Below are positions 37,562-51,489 of a stretch of 64,000 bases of DNA, piece by piece. Every line of letters starts with the position of its first letter. Position 1 is the first letter of the stretch. The notes beneath the pieces are model-generated. The model saw nothing but the letters and a program-made list of their open reading frames with translations, had not been told where the DNA came from and did no database searches. The position numbers and the translations under genes are program-made. This DNA is from Hedera helix. Its lineage: Eukaryota > Streptophyta > Magnoliopsida > Apiales > Araliaceae. The stretch covers positions 12,774,432 through 12,838,431 of the forward strand of contig OX359284.1 in the NCBI GenBank assembly GCA_947179155.2, in the 5' to 3' direction.

Positions 37562-38552
37562 CTAAGTGTCCCTCTTGTCTGTAGTTATAACAGACATTCT
37601 TACCTTTAAGGCATTCTCCCATATGACCATTGTCACATATCTTGCAGGGTTCAACTTTCTTTTTGTTTTCTCCCTCCTTTTGTTTATTTCCTCCCGTAAT
37701 ATTCTATTTTCTTTTATTATTACTACCCCATGTACTAGCTTCCCCTTTATTGCTACCTCCCCCATTCTTTTTATTATTTTCCTTCTTATATTTATTATAG
37801 GCATTACTGCCGCCTTCGGCGATGATGGCCTTTTCGAGAACTTGAAAAAAATTCTCTATCTGCAACACAGTAACTTTTCCATGAATCCAAGATTTCAACT
37901 TTTCTTCGAACCTCCTCGCGTTACGTTCCTCCGTACCTACTTGGTACGGAGCAAAACGCGCGAATTCGTTAAACTTAGTTACGTATTGGGGAACTGTCAT
38001 GTCCCTTTGTGTTAGGTTTAGAAATCGGACTTCCATCAGATTTTACATGCTTCTAAGGAAAAAGTTCTCGAAAAATAAATCCTTGAACTTTTCCCAAGTG
38101 ATTATACCTTCTCCCGCCCTTGATTTGTTAGCTTACCACCAAAAGTTCGCTTCGCCCTTTAACAGATAGGCAGGAAATTTCTTCTTTTGGTTTTTCCCAA
38201 CATCGGCTGTGTCAAAAGCATTTTCAATTTCGGTAACCCAATTTTGGGCATTGATTAGTTCAGTGGTTCCCTAAAATTTAGGAGGTCCTACATTTTTAAA
38301 GTCTTTAAACGTGGTTTTGTGCGTTCAGGGTGGATTATTTGTTTGATTCACTATAACACTCATTAACATATTAACAAATTGTTGCATAGGATTTTTGGCA
38401 GTCTGATCCTCACTTAGTACTTGTTCAACACTCTCACTAATACTACTAGCATGTGTCGTTACTCTTGTTCTTGTGTTTGGTGGTGCCATTTCTCTAAAAT
38501 AAAAGAAAGATAAGTATAAATATGAAAGCATAAGGAAAACTTTACACATCAT
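37562..38552 (-). pseudogene. gag remnants (Tekay-like)
   Basis: The N-terminal frame (38325-38552) includes MAPPNTRTRVTTHASS near 38489. The capsid end at 37704-38036 has MEVRFLNLTQRDMTVPQYV and KFNEFARFAPY, the usual retrotransposon gag signature. A Cys-rich zinc knuckle region lies at 37562-37650, now split between frames. Part of the capsid between 38040 and 38320 is out of frame. Confidence 0.85.
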
Positions 38553-38910
38553 ATTTCAGAACAAACTTTATATTTATAAACTTCCACACATTATAAACTA
38601 CTAGTAACCGAGTGAATAAATTCACTTTACTACTATTAACATCCTTTATAAAAATGGGATTGCTAATATTACACACATAAAACATAATTTAAATATTACA
38701 AGTCTTTTCCTTAATTATTCTTGGCCTTCATGAAAGCCTTATTTAGCATGCTCGATACTACAGATCTTTTGATCTTGTAGCCGATTCATTACTTGCTACG
38801 AAAAAAATTTCAACTTATTTATGAAGTTCCCAATAGGACAAGCGACGTTCCTTCTTTTTATAGTCAAGCTCTTCTTGTAGTTGGAGCTTTTTGGCCTCCT
38901 TGATGGCTAA

Positions 38911-39222
38911 TTAAACTTCTTGTTGATGGTTTCTTTCAACTTCCTCCAACCACATCACTTCAATGGTCTCAATCCTTTCGGTGGTGGCATCCATCAACGC
39001 TACTTGCTCCTCCTCTTCTTCATTCAATTCTTCGATGATCTTATCCAACCCAAATTCTGGATCACCGTCCTCGGCATGTTGATATTCATCATAATTGTCA
39101 TCATCAGACAGGTCAACAAATTTAATCATTGGGTGGTAACCTGCATGATCTATCATCAGATCATCTATAGGATCCTCTTCAGGATCACTTTCGAGGACCA
39201 CAGGATGTGTGTTCGCTTCCAT
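38911..39222 (-). CDS. acidic 103-codon ORF upstream of gag
   Basis: It starts at ATG 39222 and lies between the primer binding site and gag on the same strand. It is strikingly acidic (runs such as DPEEDPIDD, LSDDDNYDE, EELNEEEEE) and low in complexity. Its location in the leader means it could be an accessory ORF, the N-terminal part of a larger gag, or unselected sequence. I do not recognise it. Confidence 0.45.
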   Translation of the reverse strand: MEANTHPVVLESDPEEDPIDDLMIDHAGYHPMIKFVDLSDDDNYDEYQHAEDGDPEFGLDKIIEELNEEEEEQVALMDATTERIETIEVMWLEEVERNHQQEV

Positions 39223-39488
39223 GATTTCTTCTCAACTTGGAATTTCAGTCATCCTACAACAGAGTTTAACTTTACTTAGTATATTTCTTTCACATTACAT
39301 TTTATGTTTAAAAGATTTTATAAAAGATTTTAAGATTTAATCATTCTCTTCATAACATTTTATCTTTAAATGATTTTAAGATTTATTTATGTCTTTTAAT
39401 TGTCTATGGACTCTTCATAAGTCCATGTAATCCTATCTCCCTCTGATTATATCTTAAGGTACTCGCTACCTTAGAGTTATAATCTACA

Positions 39489-39500
39489 GCTTTGATACCA
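39489..39500 (-). other. primer binding site, initiator-Met tRNA type
   Basis: The minus strand reads TGGTATCAAAGC, one base off the plant consensus TGGTATCAGAGC. A solo LTR has inserted here, duplicating GTTGG (CCAAC on the plus strand at 39498-39502 and 42307-42311), so the site now sits next to a foreign LTR. Confidence 0.85.
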
Positions 39501-40549
39501 ACTGGTGTGATGTCGCAAACACCCAAAAAGAAAATTTTATTTGAAAAATAAACATTTAGTAGTGCAAGTAAGAGTCAATCCCATAGAGAATGATTAATTG
39601 AATTTTATGTTTTGTAAACCAAAATTGGGGGGGGGGGGGGGGGAGTTAATTAAAGAAATAGTTTAAATAAAATTAACTAAAATAAATATGTAAGTAATTT
39701 AATGAAATAAATGAGAAGAAAAAGTCTTGGTATAAGTTAATATTTATCATCAAGAATTTACAACTGATCACTGATGCAAAAATAAATCAATTAATATTTT
39801 GAACATTCATCGTAGAAAGAACTACTCGCAGGTGGAATAATTTTTCTCATCTCTCCTTAATTTTAGTTAAGTAGACACACGCGTTCTAAATTACCCTTAC
39901 TACTAAACAACCTCTGGCACGTTCTAAAGATTTAATTTAATAGCAGCTTTAAGAATTAGAGAGATCGTTAAACTAAACAACACAAGTTACGCGTTTGCAT
40001 TTAATTTAGATGAACATTCTTCCTAAGAAAAAATAATCTTTTGATCTGCAAAACAATTATTAAACTTAGTTGCTTCACAAATAGTAGTAGATTAATGTGA
40101 ATAATAAACTAAGCCTCCTAGCAATTAAACAAACTAATCATAAAATTAAGCACAAAAAAATATTCAATACTCAAAATATAAATTGAACAATTAAAATAAA
40201 TTAGATCTCACAGTGTATAAATCTTGATGGTTTCAATCATTTAAACCAAGAAAAATAATTTAGCTACACATAGCTGTAGAAAACACCAAAGAATAGAAGA
40301 GAGAATTTTTCTAATGAAAGTTGTATATTACATTATATCTCAAGCCCTCTATTTATAGGCTACATAATCCTCCTAACCCTAATTAGATTTATTACTTCCA
40401 AACCCTAATAGGATTTAAAATACAAAATAAAATAAATATATAATTCTATTTATTTCCCTATTCCAAATTACTTTTGGATTTTTTTTTGTTATTTTTCTGC
40501 AAGCTAGAAAAGGAAAAGAAAAAAAAAACTCAGCTGACGCGCTGCCACG

Positions 40550-41817
40550 TGATGAGTGGGTGTTATACCTACGAATTAGGTGCTTTTAAGCTTAATTAAT
40601 TGTCTTCATGGAGTGTTTTTAGTTTTATTTTACTTGTTTTCATGATTCTTTCGCAGAAAACAGCTTCGGGAGGTCAAAACAGGAAAATTGAGGTTCAGTG
40701 GCCATTTTGTAATTTGGAATAGGAGACGGCGCCGGGGCGCAATGTTTCCATACAAAGTCGGCGCCGAGGCGCAGTTCGGCGAACTCAGTTGGCCCAATTA
40801 TGCGTTGAGAAATCCGAGCCCACCTAGGAAGTTAGTTGTTGCGATTATTTGAAAGAGGGATTCTAGGGCTTTATGAAGTTACTCAGAGAGAACATAGAGG
40901 AGATAGGGAGCAAGGATTGCAGATGTACGTGAAAAGTTGAAAAGATTGATTGGAATAGCAAGAAAGCAACAGTGAAGGCTAAGGAGACAAGAGACTTCGA
41001 CAGAGTTTACTCTATTTCCTTTTCTTTTATCTTTTGAACTTGTGATGATTTTCTATATCGATTGAATCATTGTTTCCATTATGATATGTAACTAAATTCT
41101 TCTTTAAGGTTACAATGGAACCGTTGGTTGAACTTTAATTAAATTATCTTATATTCAATTATTTGATCAATTGATGGATTGGTTGTTATATCTTGTGCGT
41201 GAATTATAATTATCTGATCAGCAGTTATTTGATTTCTTAGATGAAATTAAAAGAGAAAATTTAGGAATAAATCTGGGTATAATAACGTGTGACTTTGTTT
41301 GTTCTTTCTAGGAAAAATATCATGATAGTATATAGGATGTGAATATCTATAGACCACACATAACATGTTGAGAGTTTAATCTTAATGAATCTGTTTCAAG
41401 ATATTTTGCATAGACTTATAGCATTATAAATTGGAGTAGATCTTTTTATTAATTATCGAAAGAGATTAGTGAATAGATAAGTAATCTCAGTTAACAATCC
41501 ATATGATTAAGTAATTGGAATTAAGATGATGACATTATTGTGATGCAACGGGGAAATTGTAATCTTAAAGCTCTTTATTTTCTGGCAAATCATTTTCGTT
41601 AATTAGTTAGTTCAATTTCAATTTTAAGTAGTTAATAATTCGAGGTTCATAATCCAAATTTGCTACAGTTTAAATAGAGTTGAATTAATACAAATTTAAT
41701 AGTTAATATAGTTATGATTACTTGTTCCTCGTGGGTTCGATATCCTTATTTCTACTATATTACTTGATTAACCGCATATACTTGCGTGTGAATTCCATAT
41801 ATATAAATCGTACAACA
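40550..41817 (+). mobile_element. solo LTR nested in a solo LTR, TSD CCACG
   Basis: TGATGAGTGGG...CGTACAACA, 1268 bp, flanked by CCACG at 40545-40549 and 41818-41822. Its end phrase (GTGGGTTCGATATCC...TTGATTAACCGCATATACTTGCG) resembles the minus-strand LTR end at about 51.5 kb, so it is a distant Athila-type family. Confidence 0.9.
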
Positions 41818-42271
41818 CCACGTGGCACGACCAAGGAAAGACAAGCTGTCAGCTGACGTCACCGCCACCCACGCGCATTAGCTGAATTCGGTCACCCGCG
41901 TATTGCGCGCATTTTTTCTTCTTTAATGCCTACCGCGCATTGCGCGTTTATTGTTTCCTGACCAATTACCAAAACGACGTCGTCCCATCCATGCGGCAGA
42001 TTCATTTCCTTGCGCGCAATACGCGGAGACATGTTCCAGTTAATTACGAAAATGCCACTGGTTCTTTTAACTACCATTATGCCATCAGCCATTTGCCTAA
42101 ATTACAAAATTGCCATCAGCTTCAATTTTTCTACAAAATAAAATATAAATTAATTAAAAATAAATAAAAATAATATAAAAATACTAAAAATAATAATAAT
42201 AATGCATTAAATTAAATAAATTACCTAAAACACTTAAAATATATAAAAAACCACAAATAATTAAGTACAAA

Positions 42272-43560
<1,289 letters not shown>

Positions 43561-43694
43561 TTAATCAATATCCTTATTCAGATAAATAGTTCTTATCAAT
43601 ACTATATTAATGTTTAACAATTCTAAGTTTTATAAAAGTAAAGACGTGACAAGAATATGCAATTAAACTTGATATATATATATATATATATATA

Positions 43695-44653
43695 CATACT
43701 GGGGATAACCCGTGCCTGAAGGCATGGTGTAACTTTTAGATTGAAAAATTTAAAACTGTTGTGAACTCTCAGTTTCATAATAAAATTGAGAGTCCAACTA
43801 TTAATACAAAAAGATTGATACTCAATCCAGTCATAGTTTTTTTTTTAAACAAACATTAGCGTACTACTCATTCTCAACATAAAATTAATTCTTGACAGGT
43901 TTGAGCAATTAATTTATTAATAATAGCGGGCACACATTTGTGTAATATAGTATTTGCAGGTATTCCACACACCTTTTTTTATTAACAAAACGGAATTAGA
44001 AGTTTGGCAGTATTTATTTGCCTCCAGTAACTTTAACCATCGATCAATATGATCCACGAACAGTATTTTCTATGGAAAAAGGATAGCACTACAAGCCATT
44101 TAGTGGGGTCCAATGAGAAAAAAAAAGATGTAAAAATTCAAAAGAAAGGCTTTTGTATATATACCAAAAAGTATAAAATGAGCACTCTAAATCCAAACAA
44201 AAAAGTATTGTCATAACACCAATTAAATCGAATCACTATAACATTTTTCTCTCTATATTTTTTCTTAAAATTGGACAAAAGATTCTCATACCATTAGTCA
44301 GAGCTTACTACAATAATTGCTCTCGATATAGTCGGCAAAAATACCAATGAGATGACAAGTAATTGTCCGTGCTTGAAGGCACGGCGTTGATTAAAATTCC
44401 AAAAATATTCTATTACCTAAAGACTCCTTACAACCTAAAATAACTTACAAATCAAATTGAATGAATCTGAACCGCCCTTGTGATTTCCCGCCCAAATCAA
44501 TTTGCATGTGAAAACATAATGACCGCAATACTAAAAGGGTGACCCATGTTTCTTGCTTGCAATTTTTTATATATAATTATAATTATATTTATAATTATAA
44601 TTATAATTATAACTATAATTATATTTATAATTATTATTATTACTATTATTAAA

Positions 44654-44699
<46 letters not shown>

Positions 44700-44896
44700 G
44701 TGGTGAATTTGATTTGGGTGAAAAATGTGAGTGGATAGATTTTTGAAAAAAAAAATTTGAATTGGGTGGAAAAATGAGAGATAGATTAGTGACCGTTGGA
44801 TGTTGAAGCCTAAATTGATTTGAGGTTGTTGGATGTTGAAGCCTAAATTGATTTAAGATCGTTGGATATTGAAGTATTGGGATTTGAGCCGCTCTG

Positions 44897-44930
<34 letters not shown>
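43695..44930. mobile_element. unclassified insert in a TA tract with CCGTGC hairpins
   Basis: Relative to the 3' LTR, about 1.2 kb has been added inside (TA)n. It starts near GGGGATAACCCGTGCC. It contains two similar small hairpins (CCGTGCCTGAAGGCATGG near 43711 and CCGTGCTTGAAGGCACGG near 44367), a (TTA)n tract and an AT-rich core. No coding region is seen. It could be a non-autonomous DNA element or Helitron-like sequence. Confidence 0.5.
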
Positions 44931-44932
<2 letters not shown>

Positions 44933-45879
44933 GACTATATGGTTTGCTTTCGTATATAAAGTCATCAAGACTATAACAAAAAGACAAGTAATATAGGAAA
45001 ACATGTAACTTAGTCTAAGTATTTCTTTTTTCCATTCTTCTTTGAGCTGGAGCTCTCGGGTTTATCTGCAATTCAATTTTATTTCCAAGGGTGTGCATAC
45101 AAAATGTAAGAGCCCGACTTTTATGAAATACAAATTTAATTTCTCTTTATATATTTATTCTAAAACGGTAAGTGAATAAATTGACAAAAGTTAAAAAAAA
45201 TAAAAATAAATGTTTTGTGTAAATTTTATCTTGTCGGAGAATATTCGTTTTGTTAGAGAATATTCATTCTATCCAGGAATATTCAATTCGTACGACGGCC
45301 GAAATAACGAAATATTGGTAGACCCCAATAACAAAATATTGTCGGATATAGAAAACGACATAAGTAACATTTTTAAATAAAAACGGTCAACAATATTATC
45401 ACTTTTAACTGTTAAAATAACCGATGGTAAAAGAATAGTAGAACACGATATTGCATAGTAACATACGTTATTACACAATATCGTACGGTATGACACAGTG
45501 TTTTATATTATTGAACTGATAAAGTAGCTATTATACAATACTGACTTTATTGAACCAATAATTGTCACATACATAATAATTCATATTATTGAACTGATAA
45601 TTATCACAGTAGCATATGCACAGTAATTTACATTATTAAATCAATAATTGTCATTACATAGTAACATTACTCTTTCTTTTACTTATTTTCTACATTATTG
45701 TTATCTCTATTATGATGTTGATTAAACTGTTGTATTTCATTATTAGTTGATATTTCTACTGGTATTATGAGTCTCAAATTCAGAAAGCCAACTACACTGC
45801 ATTTATAATAATTGGTTATAATAATGAATAATTGTGAATAATTGGTGAATTATTGTTAAAATAATTTATAAAGTTATTT

Positions 45880-46190
45880 ATTTTATATACTTTATATAAA
45901 GTTAATTATTTTATATATAAAGTTAATTAAGTTATATATAAAGTTAATTGATTTATATAAAGTTAATTATTTTATAGATAAAGTTAATTATTTTATATAT
46001 AAAATTAATTGATTTATGTAATGTTAATTATTTTATACATAAAGTTAATTGATTTATATATAAAGTTAATTATTTTATATATAAAGTTAATTGATTTATG
46101 TAAAGTTAATTGTTTTATATATAAAGTTAATTGATAAAGTTAATTAATTTATATAAAGTTAGTTGTTTTATATATAAAGTTAATTGTTTT
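45880..46190. repeat. AT-rich tandem array, unit about AAAGTTAATTGATTTATATAT
   Basis: At least 12 imperfect units of roughly 20-30 bp built on AAAGTTAATT separated by TTATATAT variants. Confidence 0.85.
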
Positions 46191-46844
46191 ATTAAATGAA
46201 TGGTATAGATTAAGAAAATCTAAAATGAATGGTATAGATTAAAGATAATGTAATAATTATAGAATTTGAAATGAACGGTGTAGATTAAATATGATCTTTA
46301 AATGAATGATTTAGATTAAAGAAATCTTAAAAGATGAAATGAGTGGTATGGATTAAACATGATCTTGAAATATATGGTTTGGATTAAATTAGGAAATCTT
46401 GGATTATGATAAGATTTGTGGCTATAAATAGAGGCCTTAACTAAAGAATTTTTCATAAACTTCCTTGCTTATTCTTTCTTTCACTCTCTAAACATTACTT
46501 TTTGTAACTCTCTTTGAGTGTGCTAAAGTCATCTTGAGTATTTGTGAAGATCTGTAAGTGTACGAGTACTATTCAAGTAAGGCTTTCTATAAAAGTTATA
46601 TAAGTAACCACACACATCACACGGTGTTTATAAATTTTGTTTAAAAAGACTCTTCCTTTAGAAGATTCATTTTGAAAAGCCTCTTCTGGAAGATTTATTT
46701 TGAAATATTATTTTCTTTCAAAAATTATATTGAAGTTATTCTACTTTATTCTATCAAATCACTTTTGATGATTTAATACGAATTGGTATACACCATGAAA
46801 TTATATGTGATAGTTACTAATTAAATTATAAATAGGGGAATATG

Positions 46845-46990
46845 GAAGTACACGGCTGTGTAATGCACGGTTGGCTATAGTAACGGTTTTTTTAGGCTAT
46901 GGTAACGGTTCAACTGTCGGCATAGACCAGAAATAGCTATGGCGACGGTTAAACCGTCGGCATAGTCCAAAAAAATCGTCGCATTACACG
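46845..46990. mobile_element. small inverted-repeat (MITE-like) element
   Basis: ACACGGCTGTGTAATGCACGG at the left is matched by an inverted copy at the right (CGCATTACACGGCTGTGC). Between them are GGCTATGGTAACGGTT-type repeats and AACCGTCGGCATAG, also mutually inverted. About 146 bp. Such CTATGG-CGACGGTT motifs are common in plant CACTA-derived elements; that class is an inference. Confidence 0.55.
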
Positions 46991-49900
46991 GCTGTGCACA
47001 TACATTTTTCCCTTATAAATATATAGGTTAATCAACTTCATTTAAATCAATATCCAGTCACCTGCTAAGGTAATGGGTATCATTCTTTTCATACTCTTAA
47101 CTTACTATGGTAAGTACTATTTGGTAAAGTTTCCTGAAATGATTATAAGTTCCTTAATAGTTTACGCTTCATTTAATATCATTTCAATTAAACCTTCCTA
47201 TTTTTCTAAATATTTCTATTGAACTATAACCGTTATTCTAAACTGTGAAACTTGAATATCATTTTTGAATTTCACTCCACATCATGTTGACAATTTGGAT
47301 ATTATTTGACTTAGGACAAAGTATCATGTTATTCTATTTATTATTTATATCTCTGTTGTTATTCTATTCATCAAGAATCAAGTTGTTGTAAATATCTGTG
47401 GTTTGGAGCACAGATGATAGGATAAAGGCGATAATTGTTGCACAGATGATAGGATAAAGGCGATATAATAGGTTAAAGGCAATATATTTGTTGGGTGTCT
47501 TTTAAGGCACGCGATAAATGTTCTCTTTGGCCTGGGGCAAAGAAGAATTGTTGTTGCTATGATTATGACCAAAAGCTGTAGACTGGTATGATCATCACCA
47601 TTGGTGTTATATTTGAATATCTTTGGCCCGTAGTGTAAAGATGAACTATTGACTTGCATGATTATGACCAGGAACTGTGAATTTGTATTATCTTGACTAG
47701 TGGGGTTTCAGATGATAAACATTGATGATGTTTTTTCTTAAAAAGATAAGCTAGTGGACATCATAATCTACATGATTCTTTTAATGGATTACTCATTCCG
47801 CTGCTATTATTGATCTAAAACTTGTTATTTATTATATTCAATTAAGAATTCAACTGTTAAGGGCTAATGATAATTTTTTCATTGTTATCTTAGTCATGAT
47901 ATTTCCTTACTTGGCTATTTGAGCTCACCCTTTCTTTTTTGTTCCATTGTTCTTCAGGAAATGAGGGAATAGTTAGGTCCGGCCAGGGAATGGAGTGAAG
48001 GTCCAAGAAATAGTTGTAGTAGTCTTCACATGTTGTATATAGTGGGCAATAATAGTGAAAATTTAGTTGTATATTATTGAGTTTTGTATTTCTGTTCTAT
48101 ATACTGTTTGTATTAATTACCGTGTATTTTTGGCATCTCAAATTGGGCTATGTAAGCCCAGATTTGGGGACGTTACATAAAAGCTCAACAAGTCTAAACA
48201 CATAGCATATAAGTGAATTCACACCGATATGGATTTAAAAAATTCATAGCTCAACAAAGGATATTTCAATTATTTTAATATAGCAAAATTGAGTGGTAAT
48301 TAAACAAAGAACTATTGTTCGCCTATCTTTCGACTCTGAACCTATCAAGTGATATATATAGGGGATCAACCTAACGACGTCCTATGTACATAACATATAT
48401 TACACTGGACTAATCATGAACATTTTTTAAATTTTTGTTTAACTCAGATTGTTTAACATGTAGAGGTCAGACCAAAACAATTTGGTTTGACTAAAAGCTT
48501 AATAAAGAATCACAGTTCAATATTCACGAATAAGCATTCATTTATCAAGTTATGTCGAAACAAGTAGCAATAACTTTCATATCAAAAATTTATAACACGT
48601 TGTTACACAAGATGTATAAATCACAAACAAAACAAGTAAGAGTGGATGAGAGAAAACTTGCTTTGAAGCAAAACTAGGGTTTTTCGGTAAAGCGTTGAAA
48701 GCCTACATAATGGTTTACGCGTACTCAAATGTTAGTTTATTAAATTTTTCTTCTTAATAAGTATTTTTATAACTTAACTAGATTATTTCATAGGTGAAAC
48801 AAATTATACAACTCATATGAAAAAGGCTTATTTTTGGATTTGTGGCAGTTTGCTGTCAGAGTCAGCCGACTTGTAATGGTCATAACTCATTCGTTTTAAA
48901 ACATTTTTCAGTCGTTCAAAATCCCACACATTCGTAACTTCCACCTCTACAAATTATATTGAGACCAAAGTCCAAAATTCCTTATAGAACTAAATAGAAT
49001 TCGGCAAAAAGGGGACTGCTGAAAACTAGTCTCATATTTCTTTGACCTAATTAATAAAAATATGATACCTTAAGTATTAATTTACTAAAATAACATGTTC
49101 TAACAATTAATAACACTTAATAATATAAAAATAACATAATCATAAATCTACGTATATAGAGTGTTATAATTTTTGCTCAAGAACATACGAAGAACACAGA
49201 GAACGAAAAATCGTACATGGTAACGATTAGTATTCTTGAGCTTTTGGATTTTATAATTGAAATACTTTTAGCATTATAACTGTTTGTAAAAGTGAATTCT
49301 TCTAATATATATGAAAAAATTTGAGCACTATAACTGCTTGTAAAAATATATTTCTACTTTATATTTGAATAAATTTAAATATTATAACTACTTATATAAA
49401 GATTTGCTCAAGAACACACGAATAACGAAAAATCATACATAGTAACAACTTGTGTTCTTGAGCTTTTCTACAATATTATGAAAGAAAATCGAACATAACA
49501 ACGACTATAAATTTTATCTCTTGAAGTGCTAGCTTTTATACAAAAAGATGCAAGGTTTCCGCTATTTAAAATTTAATAGTAACTCACAATACTCTCAAAA
49601 TATATTTATAGCTTGCTTTGCTCTTGAATTTTCTTTGTAAATAATGAAAACTAATAAAGATGGAGACTTATATTTATAGGCTTTTCAAACCTAGGGTAGT
49701 TTGGTCTTTAGTACACAATCTAATTTCTTGAACAAGCTCTTTCAAGCTTCTCTTGTACACCACCTTGAGCTTGCAAAGCAAGCTTAATTAATCCCATATG
49801 TGGTTGGGTATACTAGGGCAAAAAGGGGTCATTTGCACTTTTGTTTTCAAGGTTAATTTAGTCATTACATAGTCTAGTTTGGTTAATAATTTAGTTAGGT

Positions 49901-50391
49901 TAGTTTGTAACTTAATTTGATTACACTAACTTAGTTACATCTAACTTAGTTTTATTACAACTAAATACTAGTCAACTTAATTTATTTCCAAGTATTTCGG
50001 TTAGTTGACTTTTATTATTCACTGTTGACTTTTCATATTTATACTGTATAATTTTCGTATTTTTATCGTATTGTATCTGTATAATTTTTGTATTTATACG
50101 CGTATTTGTAAATATTACTTTTTTAGGGTTTGAACATTAGGGTTTAACGCTTAGGATTTTCAAAATTAGGGTTTAGGTTATAATATTTTTTCTAATTTAG
50201 GTTTTTACCTTAAAATGACTTCTTGATTCTAATAAGTGTTAGTGCTAACTTCTTGAACCAAAACACAAAAATCAAACACATAGACATTTCACATAGCACA
50301 TTATGAATATCAATTCAATCTTTATTTATTCATATAACTTATATTATAAGATTCTCAGAAGTTCAGAACATTACAGTACAAGATTGTAATA

Positions 50392-50461
50392 AATGTTTAT
50401 CAATTCACATTTGTTTGAATTATCTAAATGTTTATCAATTCACATTTGTTTGAATTATCTT
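50392..50461. repeat. 35-bp tandem duplication
   Basis: AAATGTTTATCAATTCACAT and the following 15 bp occur twice in a row with no difference seen. Confidence 0.95.
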
Positions 50462-50681
50462 TTCTTGTTTATAGTTCTTTTAAGTACAAACAATTTTTTT
50501 CTCTCTGCCTCATCTTCTCTTTGAGGACTTAGGTTTTTGTAGAAACTCTCTTATCTTCTTCAGAATGATATCTTTTCCCCTCTATTAATCCTCTTATCAG
50601 TAGGGCTTGTGGTGTTTTTTTTTCTTCTCTCTTTCTACATTTTTCTCTAACTTAGCCTAATTTTTCTTCTCTATTCTGAAT

Positions 50682-51476
50682 ATGGATGAAATTCTTAGTG
50701 ATTGGAAAAATCTATCCCTCACAGATGAGGAAGGTGCTAAACTTAGCCTGACAAAATCCAAAAATCTGAGAAAGAAAGAATACGTTATTACAGCAAAGTT
50801 TCTAACAAAATGAGCCCTGAATGTGGATGTTATTGGCAGAACTTTCAATCCCTTATGGAGGGCCAGGAACGAGTTTGCGATTACAGAAGTAGGTGATCAT
50901 GTGTTGTTGTTCGTCTTTGATCTGGAGACAGATGCGGAAAGAGTACTAGTTTAAGAACCTTAGTCATTTGATAAGCACCTCAATCTTCTACAATGCTATG
51001 ACTATGCGGTTCCGATCAAACAATTATGATTTACAAAGATAACGTTTTGGGTACAAATACATGGTTTACCTTTGAGATTGTTAGACCCAGAGACATGTTT
51101 TGAAATAGGAGCAACCCTGGGAGAAGTTTTATCTAATATAACAGAAAAGGAGATGGTGGGTGGAGTTTTTATATGGGTGAAGGTGCGAATAGATGTTTCT
51201 AAACCTTTGAGCAGAGGTCGAAAATTGTTCCTGGATGAAGATTCTGAAACTTGGGTCTCTTTCAAATATGAAAAGCTTACAAACTTCTGTTATTGGTGCG
51301 GAATGGTAACCCATGAAGAGCAAGAGTGTGGAAAATGGATTGCTCGGAACGACTCAAATAGTCAGGTACAGCAAGAATATGGGGCATGGCTACGAGCTAG
51401 TCCGTTCAATTTACGAAGGTCCCCGTTTACGACAGTTTCGGGAATGGGTGATAGGCTTGGAGGTACTGAGGATCTA
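50682..51476 (+). pseudogene. LINE ORF1-like protein (DUF4283 and CX2CX4HX4C zinc knuckle), 3'-truncated
   Basis: An ATG at 50682 opens MDEILSDWKNLSLTDEE, typical of DUF4283-type proteins found as ORF1 of plant L1 LINEs and in domesticated relatives. Three in-frame stops interrupt the first 130 codons. From 51072 the frame is open and holds LPLRLLDPETCFEIG, then the zinc knuckle CYWCGMVTHEEQEC (CX2CX4HX4C). Similarity ends near 51476 where an Athila-like LTR begins. It would bind nucleic acid in the LINE particle; here it is dead. Confidence 0.8.
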
Positions 51477-51489
51477 TTGGGTATTTTCT

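Larger units (their letters stand above)
45105..48177 (+). mobile_element. 3.07-kb solo LTR, TSD CAAAA/TAAAA
   Basis: TGTAAGAGCCC...GACGTTACA, flanked by CAAAA (45100-45104) and TAAAA (48178-48182); the unoccupied site in the 3' LTR (about 31885) reads ACAAAAGC. It contains a TATA-like ATAAATAGAGG near 46428 and an AT-rich tandem array at about 45880-46190. A small inverted-repeat element lies at 46845-46990. Confidence 0.85.

Noticed and set aside
39503..39510. Tekay element with an Athila LTR as a genuine chimeric retrotransposon
   Set aside because: The GTTGG duplication on both sides of the LTR shows a later insertion at the binding site, and the true 5' LTR lies beyond it.
44546..44746. 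66-codon frame rich in isoleucine
   Set aside because: Translation of an (ATT)n tract.
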